From an uncultured Oscillospiraceae bacterium (lineage in GTDB: Bacteria > Bacillota > Clostridia > Oscillospirales > Oscillospiraceae): DNA of 64,000 nucleotides. The stretch covers positions 22,965-86,964 of the forward strand of contig CATKZP010000013.1 of assembly GCA_949841355.1 (NCBI GenBank). The letters are read 5' to 3'. The position numbers and the translations under genes are program-made. Shown here in pieces: positions 1-9,060 of the stretch (positions are counted from its first letter, which is position 1; every line of letters begins with the position of its first letter). Below the pieces are notes generated by a model. That model was given only the letters and a program-made list of their open reading frames with translations, ran no database searches and had not been told where the DNA came from.

Positions 1-393
1 ATCGCCTGCTCCAAGGGTACTTATGTGCGCACCCTGTGCCACGACATCGGACAGGCCCTGGGCTGCGGTGGGTGCATGTCCTCTCTGCGGCGGGTAAAGG
101 CCGCAGGCTTTACCCTGGCTGACAGCGTGACGCTGGACGCCGTCCAGCAGGCGGCGGACCGGGGGGAGGGGGAGTCCTTGCTGCTCCCGGTGGACCGTTT
201 CTTCGCCGGTCTGCCGGTGCTGCTGCTGAAAACCGCCGGGGCGGAGAAAAAGATCCGCAACGGCGCGGCGCTGGCCGCCCGGGGCATCCGCGAGGGGGAG
301 TACCGGGTCTACGGCCCGGACAAGACATTTTTGGCCCTTGGGAGAGTGGCGGACCACCAGCTCGTCACCGTCAAGAGCTTTTTTGAGGTATAG
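1..393 (+). CDS. truB: tRNA pseudouridine synthase B, C-terminal part (cut by window edge)
   Basis: This is the C-terminal 130 codons of TruB, which makes pseudouridine 55 in the T-arm of tRNAs. The reading frame is open from base 1. It begins with the family motif CSKGTYVRTLCHDIG, the conserved block after the catalytic domain, followed by the small PUA-like C-terminal domain. The start lies outside the window. ribF follows 7 bases later on the same strand; truB-ribF is a common pairing in Firmicutes, usually downstream of rbfA. Nothing is odd apart from the truncation by the window edge. Confidence 0.93.
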   Translation: MACSKGTYVRTLCHDIGQALGCGGCMSSLRRVKAAGFTLADSVTLDAVQQAADRGEGESLLLPVDRFFAGLPVLLLKTAGAEKKIRNGAALAARGIREGEYRVYGPDKTFLALGRVADHQLVTVKSFFEV

Positions 394-400
394 GAGCTGG

Positions 401-1312
401 ATGGACATGGAACAACAAACACGAGTGATCGCCCTGGGCTTCTTCGACGGGGTGCACCTGGGCCACGGGGCGCTGCTGCGCACCGTAGCGGAGCGGGCCC
501 AGGCGCTGGGGGCCGTCCCCTGCGCCTTCACCTTCGACCGCAGCCCCGCCGCCGCCCTCACCGGGAGGGAGGTACCCCTGCTCACCGGAGTGGACGACCG
601 GCGGGAGCTGATGGAGCGGCTGTACGGCATCCGGGAGGTGATCGTGGCCCCCTTTGACGTGATGCGCCAGATGGACTGGCGGGACTTCGTGAAGCAGTAC
701 CTGCAAACGCAGCTGGGCGCGGTCCACGTGGTGGCCGGCCACGACTTTCACTTCGGCTACAAGGGGGAGGGCAATCCCCAGCGCCTGGCGGACCTGTGCC
801 GGGAGCTGGGCATGGGCTGCGACATCATCCCCAAGGTGGAGCTGGACGGGATCACCGTGTCCTCCACCCATATCCGCACCCTGGTGGCGTCAGGTGAGAC
901 GGAGCGGGCCCGGCAGTTTCTGGGCCACCCCCACGTCCTGTCCGGCCCGGTGGTCCACGGCCATGAGCTGGGCCGCACCCTGGGCTCCCCTACCGCCAAC
1001 CTGCTGGTGCCTCCGGGGGTCATCGCCCCCGGCTTCGGCGTGTACGCCACCCGGGTGTACCTGCCGGACGCGGTGCGTCCAGCGGTGACCAACGTGGGCG
1101 TGCGCCCCACGGTGAATCAGAATGCCGCCGCCCTCACCGTGGAGCCGTGGATTCTGGACTATGAGGGCGATTTGTACGGGCGGAACATCCGGGTGGAGTT
1201 TTACGCCCAGCTCCGGCCGGAGCGGAAGTTTTCCGACCTCCAGGCCCTGCGGGCGGCCATCCTGGAAAACGCGGACCAGACCCGGGCCTATTTCGCCCGC
1301 CTGCCGAGGTGA
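401..1312 (+). CDS. ribF: bifunctional riboflavin kinase / FAD synthetase
   Basis: RibF converts riboflavin to FMN and then FAD. The N-terminal FAD synthetase domain starts with ALGFFDGVHLGHG, the adenylyltransferase nucleotide-binding motif, and has the SSTHIR motif near residue 160. The C-terminal riboflavin kinase domain carries GSPTAN followed by FGVYA. At about 303 residues it has the usual family length. I chose the ATG at 401, which has TAGGAG just upstream; a second ATG at 407 is possible. An in-frame start at 338 would add residues inside truB and is unlikely. The gene is probably cotranscribed with truB. FAD supply is relevant to the flavoproteins of the nearby butyrate operon, but that link is only inference. 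Confidence 0.93.
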   Translation: MDMEQQTRVIALGFFDGVHLGHGALLRTVAERAQALGAVPCAFTFDRSPAAALTGREVPLLTGVDDRRELMERLYGIREVIVAPFDVMRQMDWRDFVKQYLQTQLGAVHVVAGHDFHFGYKGEGNPQRLADLCRELGMGCDIIPKVELDGITVSSTHIRTLVASGETERARQFLGHPHVLSGPVVHGHELGRTLGSPTANLLVPPGVIAPGFGVYATRVYLPDAVRPAVTNVGVRPTVNQNAAALTVEPWILDYEGDLYGRNIRVEFYAQLRPERKFSDLQALRAAILENADQTRAYFARLPR

Positions 1313-1318
1313 ACCGCC

Positions 1319-2026
1319 ATGCCGGCTACTTGGATCAACGTACTCCTGATTCTGCTGGGGGGCGGGCTGGGGCTCGCCTTCAAGAACCTCATCAGCGACC
1401 GGCTCATGTCCATCCTCACCCACGCCCTGGGTCTGTGCGTGCTGTGCATCGGCATCGGCAGCGCCACCGGCACCCAGGACATGCTGTGCGTCATCGTGTG
1501 CATGGTGGCGGGCACGGTGATGGGCCACGCCATCGACATTGAGCGCCGCCTGGAGGGCGCGGGGGATTTCCTCCGGGCCCGGCTCATCCGGGGGAAGGGC
1601 GGCGGCCGCTTCACCGAGGGCTTTGTCAGCGCCTCTCTGCTGTTCTGCGTGGGGGCCATGGCCATCACCGGGTCCATCGACGCGGGGCTGAACCACGACT
1701 ACGGCACCATCGTCTCCAAGGGCGTCATTGACGGAGTTACCTCCATCTCCTTTGCCGCCGCCATGGGCGCGGGCGTGCTGTTCTCCGTCATTCCCCTGCT
1801 CCTCTATCAGGGGTCCATCACCCTGCTGGCAGGGTGGATTGGGCCCTATCTGCCCGCCGCCGTCATCACTGAGATGACCGCCGTGGGCGGGGTGCTCATC
1901 ATCGCCATCGGGGTGAACATGCTGGAGCTGGGCCGGGAAAAAATCAAGGTGGGCAATATGCTGCCGGCCATATTCCTGCCCATCGCCTACCTACCCCTGG
2001 CCGGAATGCTTCCCTTTTTGCCCTAA
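1319..2026 (+). CDS. DUF554 family membrane protein
   Basis: This is a 235-residue protein of the DUF554 family (YdfK/YqgA type), an integral membrane protein of unknown function found widely in Firmicutes and enterobacteria. It is mostly hydrophobic, with about six predicted membrane segments. It has the typical N-terminal glycine-rich segment LILLGGGLGLAFKN and a conserved region around TGSIDAGLNHDY. The start is 6 bases after the ribF stop, so it is likely the last gene of the truB-ribF unit. A strong terminator follows directly. No substrate can be assigned from the sequence. Confidence 0.85.
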   Translation: MPATWINVLLILLGGGLGLAFKNLISDRLMSILTHALGLCVLCIGIGSATGTQDMLCVIVCMVAGTVMGHAIDIERRLEGAGDFLRARLIRGKGGGRFTEGFVSASLLFCVGAMAITGSIDAGLNHDYGTIVSKGVIDGVTSISFAAAMGAGVLFSVIPLLLYQGSITLLAGWIGPYLPAAVITEMTAVGGVLIIAIGVNMLELGREKIKVGNMLPAIFLPIAYLPLAGMLPFLP

Positions 2027-2032
2027 AATTCG

Positions 2033-2063
2033 CGCCGCTCCGAAACCGGGGCGGCGTTTTTTT
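2033..2063 (+). terminator. Rho-independent terminator after DUF554 gene
   Basis: The stem CGCCGCTCC pairs with GGGGCGGCG (one G-T pair) around a 6-base loop and is followed by seven T. It closes the truB-ribF-DUF554 unit. Confidence 0.85.
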
Positions 2064-2102
2064 CCGCCCTGCGGAAATTGGGGAAAGTTCATCAAAAAAT
2101 CC

Positions 2103-2131
2103 TTGCAATCACTGGGGAAAGGCGGTATACT
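2103..2131 (+). promoter_or_regulatory. sigma-A type promoter of the butyryl-CoA operon
   Basis: TTGCAA and TATACT are separated by 17 bases. The predicted 5' leader runs about 175 bases to the crt start. It contains TTGTTAA followed by an A tract at 2226-2236, which resembles half of a Rex (NADH sensor) operator, but the second half is missing. The AAGGAGG at 2301-2307 is the ribosome binding site of crt. Confidence 0.7.
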
Positions 2132-2314
2132 TATGTGAGAATATAGGGAACGATCTTCCCCCACCCCCATGCGGCATGACCGGCGGTCAGCGTCCGGTTC
2201 CTTGCCGCGCGGCTTTGCCCATTGTTTGTTAAAAAAATGGCGAAGATTGGGAATTCGGGCGGGAGCATGGTTCGCTGTCTTCCCACACTTTTCATTACTT
2301 AAGGAGGCAAACTG

Positions 2315-3100
2315 ATGTCATTTGTGAATTTTGAGCAGCAAGGCGCTGTGGCTGTCCTCACCATCGACCGCCCGAAGGCTCTCAACGCCCTCAATCCCGA
2401 GGTGCTGGCCGACCTGAAGGCCGCTTTCGAGGGCATCGACCAGAACGCCGTGCGCTGCGTGGTCCTCACCGGCGCGGGCGACAAGAGCTTCGTGGCTGGC
2501 GCCGACATCGGCTCCATGTCCACCATGACCAAGGCTGAGGGCGAGGCCTTCGGCAAGCTGGGCAATGACATCTTCCTGATGATCGAGAGCTTCCCCCTGC
2601 CCGTCATCGCTGCGGTGAACGGCTTCGCCCTGGGCGGCGGCTGTGAGCTGGCCATGTCCTGCGACATCCGCATCTGCTCCGACAACGCCATGTTCGGCCA
2701 GCCTGAGGTGGGCCTGGGCATCACCCCCGGCTTCGGCGGCACCCAGCGCCTGGCCCGCCTGGTGGGCATGGGCATGGCCAAGCAGCTGCTTTACACCGCC
2801 CGGAACATCGACGCCAACGAGGCCCTGCGCATCGGTTTGGTCAACGCCGTGCTCCCCCAGGCGGAGCTGCTGGACGCCGCGCTGAAGATGGCCGGCCAGA
2901 TCGCCAAAAACGCTCCCATCGCCGTGCGCGCCTGCAAAAAGGCCGTCAACGAGGGGATGCAGGTGTCCATCGACAAGGCGGTGGAGATCGAAGAGAAGCT
3001 CTTCGGCGGCTGCTTCGAGACTCACGACCAGGTGGAGGGCATGGCCTGCTTCCTGTCCCGGGAGAAGCCCAAGCCCAAGGCTGTCTTTACCAACAGCTGA
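2315..3100 (+). CDS. crt: 3-hydroxybutyryl-CoA dehydratase (crotonase)
   Basis: Crt removes water from 3-hydroxybutyryl-CoA to give crotonyl-CoA in the reductive butyrate pathway. The 261-residue protein is a typical enoyl-CoA hydratase. SFVAGADIGSM forms the oxyanion-hole region, NGFALGGGCEL carries the first catalytic glutamate (Glu111), and FGQPEVGLGITPGFGGTQRL carries the second (Glu131). It is the first gene of a five-gene operon with hbd, bcd, etfB and etfA, behind a good promoter and a consensus ribosome binding site. No thiolase gene is present here, so acetoacetyl-CoA formation must be encoded elsewhere. Confidence 0.95.
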   Translation: MSFVNFEQQGAVAVLTIDRPKALNALNPEVLADLKAAFEGIDQNAVRCVVLTGAGDKSFVAGADIGSMSTMTKAEGEAFGKLGNDIFLMIESFPLPVIAAVNGFALGGGCELAMSCDIRICSDNAMFGQPEVGLGITPGFGGTQRLARLVGMGMAKQLLYTARNIDANEALRIGLVNAVLPQAELLDAALKMAGQIAKNAPIAVRACKKAVNEGMQVSIDKAVEIEEKLFGGCFETHDQVEGMACFLSREKPKPKAVFTNS

Positions 3101-3175
3101 GACCTGGCCGGGCGCGGCCGTACACAGTAATCCCAGAAGCAATCTCATATATTATTGTGAAAGGAAGTTTTTATC

Positions 3176-4048
3176 ATGAGTAAAGTTGGCATCATCGGCG
3201 CGGGCACCATGGGTCAGGGCATCGCCAAGGCCTTTGCGCAGAGCGGCTGGACCGTGGCTCTGTGCGACATCAAGCAGGAGTGGGCCGACGGCGGCAAGGC
3301 TAAGATTCAGAAGGGCTACGCCAAGCTGGTGGAAAAGGGCAAGATGGACCAGGTCAAGGCCGACGGCATCTGCGCCGCCATCACCGCGGGCCTGAAGGAG
3401 GACCTGTGCGCCGACTGCGACCTGATCGTGGAGGCCGCCTTCGAGGACATGAAGGTCAAGCAGACCACCTTCGGTGAGCTGGACAAGATTTGTAAGGAAG
3501 GCTGCATCTTCGCCTCCAACACCTCCTCCCTGTCCATCACCGAGATCGGCAAGGGCCTGAGCCGCCCCCTCATCGGTATGCACTTCTTCAACCCCGCCGA
3601 CCGGATGAAGCTCATCGAGGTCATCGCCGGGGCCAACACCCCCGCCGCCACCGTGGAGAAGATCACCGAGATCTCCACCGAGCTGGGCAAGACCCCCGTG
3701 CAGGTCAACGAGGCCGCCGGCTTCGTGGTCAACCGCATCCTCATCCCCATGATTAACGAGGCCGCCTTCATCAAGATGGAGGGCGTGTCCAACATCGCCG
3801 GCATCGACGCCGCCATGAAGCTGGGCGCCAACCACCCCATGGGCCCCCTGGAGCTGGGCGACTTCATCGGCCTGGACATCTGCCTGGCCATCATGGACGT
3901 GCTGTATAACGAGACCGGCGACAGCAAGTACCGCGCCTGCCCGCTGATCCGGAAAATGGTCCGCGGCGGCAACCTGGGCGTTAAGTCCGGCAAGGGCTTC
4001 TATGTCTACAACGCCGACCGCACCAAGACCGCCGTTGACGAGCTGTAA
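3176..4048 (+). CDS. hbd: 3-hydroxybutyryl-CoA dehydrogenase
   Basis: Hbd reduces acetoacetyl-CoA to 3-hydroxybutyryl-CoA with NAD(P)H. The 290-residue protein begins with the dinucleotide-binding loop GIIGAGTMGQGIA. GMHFFNPA carries catalytic His136, with its partner Glu148 in KLIEVI. The C-terminal 3HCDH domain contains GFVVNRILIPMINEA. The gene lies 75 bases after crt with AAAGGAAG upstream of the ATG. Its place between crt and bcd matches other Oscillospiraceae butyrate clusters. Confidence 0.95.
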   Translation: MSKVGIIGAGTMGQGIAKAFAQSGWTVALCDIKQEWADGGKAKIQKGYAKLVEKGKMDQVKADGICAAITAGLKEDLCADCDLIVEAAFEDMKVKQTTFGELDKICKEGCIFASNTSSLSITEIGKGLSRPLIGMHFFNPADRMKLIEVIAGANTPAATVEKITEISTELGKTPVQVNEAAGFVVNRILIPMINEAAFIKMEGVSNIAGIDAAMKLGANHPMGPLELGDFIGLDICLAIMDVLYNETGDSKYRACPLIRKMVRGGNLGVKSGKGFYVYNADRTKTAVDEL

Positions 4049-4083
4049 GAGCCGTCCGGCAAGCTATAAGGAGGGAAAATCTC

Positions 4084-5238
<1,155 letters not shown>

Positions 5239-5253
5239 GGAGGTAGAAACACC

Positions 5254-6060
5254 ATGAAAATTATTGTCTGTGTCAAGCAGGTGCCCGACACCTCCGGCGT
5301 GGTGGCCGTCAAGGCCGACGGCACCATGGACCGCGCGGCCATGGCCACCATTTCCAACCCCGATGATATGAACGCCCTGGAGGCCGCCCTCCAGATCAAA
5401 GAGACCAACCCCGACGTGAAGGTGTGCGTCGTGTCCATGGGTCCCCCGCCCACGGAGTCCATGCTCCGCGAGTGCCTGGCCATGGGCGCCGACGAGGCTT
5501 ACCTGGTGTCCGCCCGTGAGTTCGGCGGCGCCGACACCTGGGCCACCTCCAACACCCTCACCGCCGCCATCGAGAAGATCGGCGTGGACAAGGGCGACAT
5601 CGTGATGTGCGGCCGTCAGGCCATCGACGGCGACACCGCCCAGGTGGGCCCCCAGATCGCTGAGAAGCTGGGCCTGCCCCAGGTCACCTATGTCACCGCC
5701 ATCGACTACAAGGACGGCGAGCTGACTGTCCGGCGCGAGCTGGAGGACGGCTACATGACCATCAAGGTCCAGACCCCCTGCGTGCTCACCTGCATCAAGG
5801 AGCTGAACACCCCCCGCTATATGAGCGTGTCCGGCATCATGGATTGCTATGCCAAGCCCTACACCATGTGGGACTTCAACGCCCTGATCGACAGCAAGTG
5901 GATCGGCGCCGTGGAGAACGTGGGCCTGAAGGGCTCCCCCACCCAGGTGTATAAGTCCTTCTCCCCGCCGGTGAAGGGCGCGGGCACCATGCTGGAGGGC
6001 GCCGACAAGGCCACCTGTGAGAAGCTGGTGTCCATTCTGGGCGAGAAGCACATCATTTAA
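5254..6060 (+). CDS. etfB: electron transfer flavoprotein beta subunit
   Basis: EtfB is the small subunit of the bifurcating electron transfer flavoprotein that works with butyryl-CoA dehydrogenase. The 268-residue protein starts with MKIIVCVKQVPDT, the standard N-terminal signature of the family, and includes GRQAIDGDTAQVGPQ, which contributes to flavin binding. The AAGGAGG at 5237-5243 serves as ribosome binding site. Unlike most bcd-etfB-etfA operons, the next gene etfA does not follow directly but after 164 bases of structured sequence. Confidence 0.95.
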   Translation: MKIIVCVKQVPDTSGVVAVKADGTMDRAAMATISNPDDMNALEAALQIKETNPDVKVCVVSMGPPPTESMLRECLAMGADEAYLVSAREFGGADTWATSNTLTAAIEKIGVDKGDIVMCGRQAIDGDTAQVGPQIAEKLGLPQVTYVTAIDYKDGELTVRRELEDGYMTIKVQTPCVLTCIKELNTPRYMSVSGIMDCYAKPYTMWDFNALIDSKWIGAVENVGLKGSPTQVYKSFSPPVKGAGTMLEGADKATCEKLVSILGEKHII

Positions 6061-6224
6061 AGGAAGCGCTGAGCGTCTGCCTGTGAGGGAGCTTGGAACG
6101 GAGCGAAGGCAAAAGCCCAGGGCCCACGAAGTGGGACCGGGTTTTGCCTGAGTCGCAGCGAAAGCGACCGAACGGTCAGGCAGGCGCGAAGCGTGACAAT
6201 ATGGAAAGGGGCGCAACATTATTT
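6061..6224 (+). repeat. palindromic, multi-hairpin spacer element between etfB and etfA
   Basis: This 164-base stretch inside the operon has outer arms CGTCTGCCTG (6074-6083) and CAGGCAGGCG (6177-6186), which can pair with one G-T. Inside are a long hairpin from GGCAAAA (6108) to TTTTGCC (6148) with a GAA apex, a hairpin GTCGC/GCGAC (6152-6168) and a small GACCG/CGGTC stem (6166-6177, an alternative to its neighbour). No reading frame looks like a protein. It could be a small palindromic repeat (REP or MITE type) that landed in the operon, or an RNA element that sets EtfA levels or mRNA processing. I saw no second copy in the window. Confidence 0.55.
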
Positions 6225-7331
6225 ATGGCTTATAATAGTAAAGACACCGCCGCCTTCAAAGGCGTGTGGGTATTCTGTGAGCAGCGGGACGGCGTCATCC
6301 TGGGCACCGGCTACCAGCTGCTCAGCGAAGGCCGCAAGCTGGCCGACGACCTGGGCGTGGAGCTGTGCGGCGTGCTGCTGGGCAGCGACGTGAACGAGAC
6401 CTATGCCAAGGCCCTGGGCGGCTACGGCGCGGACCGCGTGTATATCTGCGACCACCCCCTGCTGAAGGACTACACCACCGACGCCTACACCAAGGTGCTG
6501 TGCGATCTGGTGGAGGAGAAGAAGCCCGAGGTGTTCCTCATCGGCGCCACCAACATCGGCCGCGACCTGGGCCCCCGCGTGGCCGCCCGGCTGCATACCG
6601 GCCTGACCGCCGACTGCACCCACCTGGACGTGGACGTGGAGAAGTACAAGGCCTTCCTCAAGACCACCTCCACCATCGACGTGGACAACACCCCCTTCGA
6701 GGACAATAAGAACCTGAAGATGACCCGTCCCGCCTTTGGCGGCCACCTGATGGCCACCATCGTGTGCCCGGATTACCGTCCCCAGATGTCCACGGTGCGT
6801 CCCGGCGTGATGCAGACCCAGGCCTTTGACGAGGCCAAGAGCCAGCAGACCGTGCTGGAGAAGGTGGACGTGAAGCTGGACGCCTCCGACATCCACGTGG
6901 ACCTCATCGAGATCAAGAAATCCGCCAAGAAGCTGGTGGACCTGATCGGCGCCGACGTGGTGGTGGCCGTGGGCCGCGGCATCAGCTCCAACCCCACCCG
7001 GGGCATCGAGATCGCTGAGGAACTGGCCAACGTGCTGGGCGGCGTAGTGGGCGCCTCCCGCGCCATCGTTGACGCGGGCTTCATCAGCGCGGACCACCAG
7101 GTGGGCCAGACCGGCAAGACCGTCCACCCCAAGATCTACGTGGCCCTGGGCATCTCCGGCGCCATTCAGCACCTGGCCGGCATGCAGGACTCCGAGTGCA
7201 TCATCTCCGTGAACAAGAACGCCGCCGCCCCCATCTTCGATGTGTCTACCTATGGCATCACCGGCGACCTGTTCAAGGTCGGCCCCATGCTCACCGAGGC
7301 CATCAAGGCCTTCAAGGCCAGCAAGGGCTGA
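6225..7331 (+). CDS. etfA: electron transfer flavoprotein alpha subunit
   Basis: EtfA is the large, FAD-binding subunit of the electron transfer flavoprotein and partners EtfB and Bcd. The C-terminal FAD domain shows GRGISSNP, GASRAIVDAGFI, QVGQTGKTVHPKIYVALGIS and IQHLAGMQDS, all canonical. I chose the ATG at 6225 (MAYNSKDTAAF, 368 residues), with GGAAAGGGG upstream at a slightly long spacing. An in-frame ATG at 6201 and longer extensions would read into the palindromic spacer and give unrelated residues. A perfect terminator follows, so this is the last gene of the operon. Confidence 0.94.
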   Translation: MAYNSKDTAAFKGVWVFCEQRDGVILGTGYQLLSEGRKLADDLGVELCGVLLGSDVNETYAKALGGYGADRVYICDHPLLKDYTTDAYTKVLCDLVEEKKPEVFLIGATNIGRDLGPRVAARLHTGLTADCTHLDVDVEKYKAFLKTTSTIDVDNTPFEDNKNLKMTRPAFGGHLMATIVCPDYRPQMSTVRPGVMQTQAFDEAKSQQTVLEKVDVKLDASDIHVDLIEIKKSAKKLVDLIGADVVVAVGRGISSNPTRGIEIAEELANVLGGVVGASRAIVDAGFISADHQVGQTGKTVHPKIYVALGISGAIQHLAGMQDSECIISVNKNAAAPIFDVSTYGITGDLFKVGPMLTEAIKAFKASKG

Positions 7332-7355
7332 GCAATTTCATCAAACCGCTTTCTT

Positions 7356-7396
7356 AAAACCCAAAGCGGCCTCTTCGGAGGCCGCTTTGGGTTTTT
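7356..7396 (+). terminator. strong terminator of the butyryl-CoA operon
   Basis: AAACCCAAAGCGGCCTC pairs perfectly with GAGGCCGCTTTGGGTTT around a TTCG tetraloop, and the 3' arm ends in a short T run. The 185 bases from here to the next gene (7582) are AT-rich; I see no other gene in them. Confidence 0.92.
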
Positions 7397-7581
7397 GTGC
7401 AATTTAGCAGAAATTTTGTATCAAAATATGTAGGCTGACCATCGCTGGTGTCCCAGAACACCCCAGATTTTCCACATCTTGTATCCGCGTCATATTTTGT
7501 CGAATTCTGCGATTTCTTTTGCTTGCAACTGAGCAAAAAGTACGGATAATAGGAATTAAGAAAGCGAGGTGAACCGAATAC

Positions 7582-7851
7582 GTGCGCGAATTATTCCTGC
7601 AAACCGTAGAGCTGGCCGATCAGGCCGGCGCGGTCCGGCGCTATGACTACTCCATCCTCATCGGGGAGATGGACGTGGGCGCTTTCGCCTGCGAGAGCTA
7701 TGGCGTCAAGATCGCAGAACAGGGCGGCGAGCAGGCCAGCGTACCAAATGTGACATGCAGCGCCGCCCGCATCGACGAACTCAGCGGCCTGCTGGTACGC
7801 AACGGCGTTACGCCCGCCGCCCTGAATGATGTATTGTCCGATTGGCTGTAA
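7582..7851 (+). CDS. small DUF6514-like protein
   Basis: An 89-residue protein starting with GTG at 7582, with GCGAGGTGA upstream as ribosome binding site. The central part (YDYSILIGE, then GAFACESYGVKIAEQGGE) and the acidic C-terminal part (LSGLLVRNGVTPAALNDVLSDWL) resemble small Clostridia proteins grouped as DUF6514. Function is unknown. The family name is from memory and should be treated as tentative. The stop codon lies inside the first unit of a 34-bp tandem repeat, so the last residues are encoded by repeat sequence. A bidirectional terminator follows. Confidence 0.6.
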   Translation: MRELFLQTVELADQAGAVRRYDYSILIGEMDVGAFACESYGVKIAEQGGEQASVPNVTCSAARIDELSGLLVRNGVTPAALNDVLSDWL

Positions 7852-7933
7852 ACTGTCCTTGGCCGTACTGCCCTACCGGCTCCAAAAGTCCTGTAGCTGT
7901 ACTGTCCTACCGGCTGTAAACTGTCCGACGGCT
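7831..7933. repeat. 34-bp tandem repeat, three copies, overlapping a gene end
   Basis: Units start at 7831, 7865 and 7899 and share the pattern GTAyTGyCC, then GGCT, then a C-rich half ending GGCT or GGCC. The string GGCTGTAAACTGTCC occurs in units one and three, 68 bases apart. The stop codon of the upstream gene lies in unit one. The rest is non-coding and precedes the terminator. Confidence 0.75.
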
Positions 7934-7955
7934 CTAAATATAACCCCCAGCGCGA

Positions 7956-7989
7956 GGGCGGGGAGAACCACGGTTCTCCCCGCCCTTTT
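7956..7989. terminator. bidirectional terminator
   Basis: GGGCGGGGAGAACC pairs with GGTTCTCCCCGCCC and is followed by TTTT on the plus strand. It separates the plus-strand DUF6514-like gene from the converging minus-strand ATPase fragment. Confidence 0.8.
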
Positions 7990-8796
7990 ACTCGTCTTTC
8001 AGCGCCAGCACCTGGTCGGCCACCTGGTCCGCCATCCGGGCCACGCCGTCAAAGTCCACGTAGGGGTTATACAAGCCTTCCAGGCGGTCGTGCGCCTCCT
8101 TGGCCTGGCTCAGACCCGCCACCCCTTCGTCCAGCAGCGCCGCCGCCACCCGCTTTGTAAAGCGCAGCCGTGGGCGGTTGAGGCGGTATGCCTCCGTGTC
8201 CGCCATGGCGTCCAGCCGAAGCCGCCGGTAGGCGCGATGAGGCCAAGGGTCCTCCTGGGTGGAGGTGACAAAGGCCAGGGACAGCCCCGGGAAAATGAGG
8301 TGGGCCAGCCGGTCGGGGGCCATGGGGTCCGGGCAGGCCACCGCGTCGTGGCCCGCGGCCAGGGCCGCGGTGAGGATAGGGGCGAGCATGTGGTGCGCCA
8401 GCCCGTAGCCGCCCGCCAGCTCATACACCCGGTCCGCCTGGGCAGACACCGTATCCCAAAGGGTAATCGCCCCCTTGTGGGTGACGGCGGACAAAAAGCG
8501 CTGCTCCGCCCGTCCCCCGCCCTGAGGCGGCCGCTTCAGCTCCCGGCTGATGATGCCCGCCGCCCGCTTTCCCAGCCGCTTACGCACCGGCTCGGTGTCC
8601 ACCAGCTCGTTCATATCCCGGCGCAGCTCCCCCGCCGCCCCCAGGCAGCGGTACACCCGCTTGTAGTGGCCCTGGTACTCCGCTGCGGCGGCCAGGATAT
8701 CCTGCTTCAGGGGTTGAAGCCCGGAGTGGTCGTAGTACTGGCTCAGGTCTATGTAGCGCTCCACCACGCCGGGGCATTTGGGCTCAACTACGTGGG
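7988..8796 (-). pseudogene. P-loop ATPase gene, C-terminal two-thirds (interrupted by mobile element)
   Basis: About 269 codons of a P-loop ATPase-like protein (the family I know as PRK06851), running from HVVEPKCPGVVERYIDL to the end VADQVLALKDE. It has no own start, ribosome binding site or Walker A motif. The reading frame continues upstream into mobile-element sequence, with unrelated residues (from about 8800 upwards). The missing N-terminal third, including the Walker A motif, is found at 19720-19994 on the same strand. Joining the two at the shared TGGG gives DGTAPHVVEPK in frame. It is therefore a split gene, probably non-functional unless the element excises. Confidence 0.85.
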
Positions 8797-8865
8797 AGGT
8801 GGTTACCAAAGGACACTTTGGGGGACAAGCTGTTTGAGATGACAGGCGTAACTGCTCATAAAAAA

Positions 8866-8884
8866 GCGGCAGGCAAACTGCCGC
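8866..8884 (-). terminator. terminator after tRNA-like sequence
   Basis: GCGGCAG pairs with CTGCCGC around five bases and, read on the minus strand, is followed by six T. It lies directly downstream of the minus-strand tRNA-Leu-like sequence and suggests that sequence is, or was, transcribed. Confidence 0.6.
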
Positions 8885-8890
8885 CGAATC

Positions 8891-8961
8891 ACGTGCCGGA
8901 CTCGAGCTGGGTACTGGGCCTTCGCAGTGGATTTTGAGTCCGCTGCGTCTACCGATTCCAA
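8891..8961 (-). ncRNA. degenerate tRNA-Leu-like sequence (anticodon-loop CAA)
   Basis: On the minus strand the sequence has a D-arm (GGAATCGGTAGACGC), an anticodon arm with loop CTCAAAA (anticodon CAA at 8934-8936, leucine) and a T-loop TCGAGTCC. These match tRNA-Leu spacing. The anticodon stem has a mismatch, the 5' half of the T-stem is broken, and no good acceptor stem can be formed. It lies inside the mobile element and carries its own terminator. It may be a decaying element-borne tRNA, a tRNA mimic, or a relic of an earlier insertion site. It is not a normal tRNA. Confidence 0.4.
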
Positions 8962-8994
8962 ATAAAGTACACAAAACAGAACACAGAATTTGCA

Positions 8995-9027
8995 AAGAAG
9001 TGCAGAGCAAAACCGCACTTCTTTTTA
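8995..9027 (+). terminator. terminator upstream of integrase gene
   Basis: AAGAAGTGC pairs with GCACTTCTT around an 11-base loop, followed by TTTATT. It may stop transcription entering the element from the left. Between 8797 and 9060 I see no protein gene. Confidence 0.65.
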
Positions 9028-9060
9028 TTATAAACACAAAATGGAAAGGAATGGCTGTTT

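Noticed and set aside
2221..2240. Rex operator in the crt leader
   Set aside because: Only one half (TTGTTAA) matches; the TTAACAA half is missing, so it is not called as a site.
8891..8961. Intact tRNA-Leu gene or the attachment site of the tyrosine integrase
   Set aside because: Acceptor and T-stems do not form, and its 3' end points away from the integrase, opposite to the usual arrangement. The element boundary lies in a protein gene.
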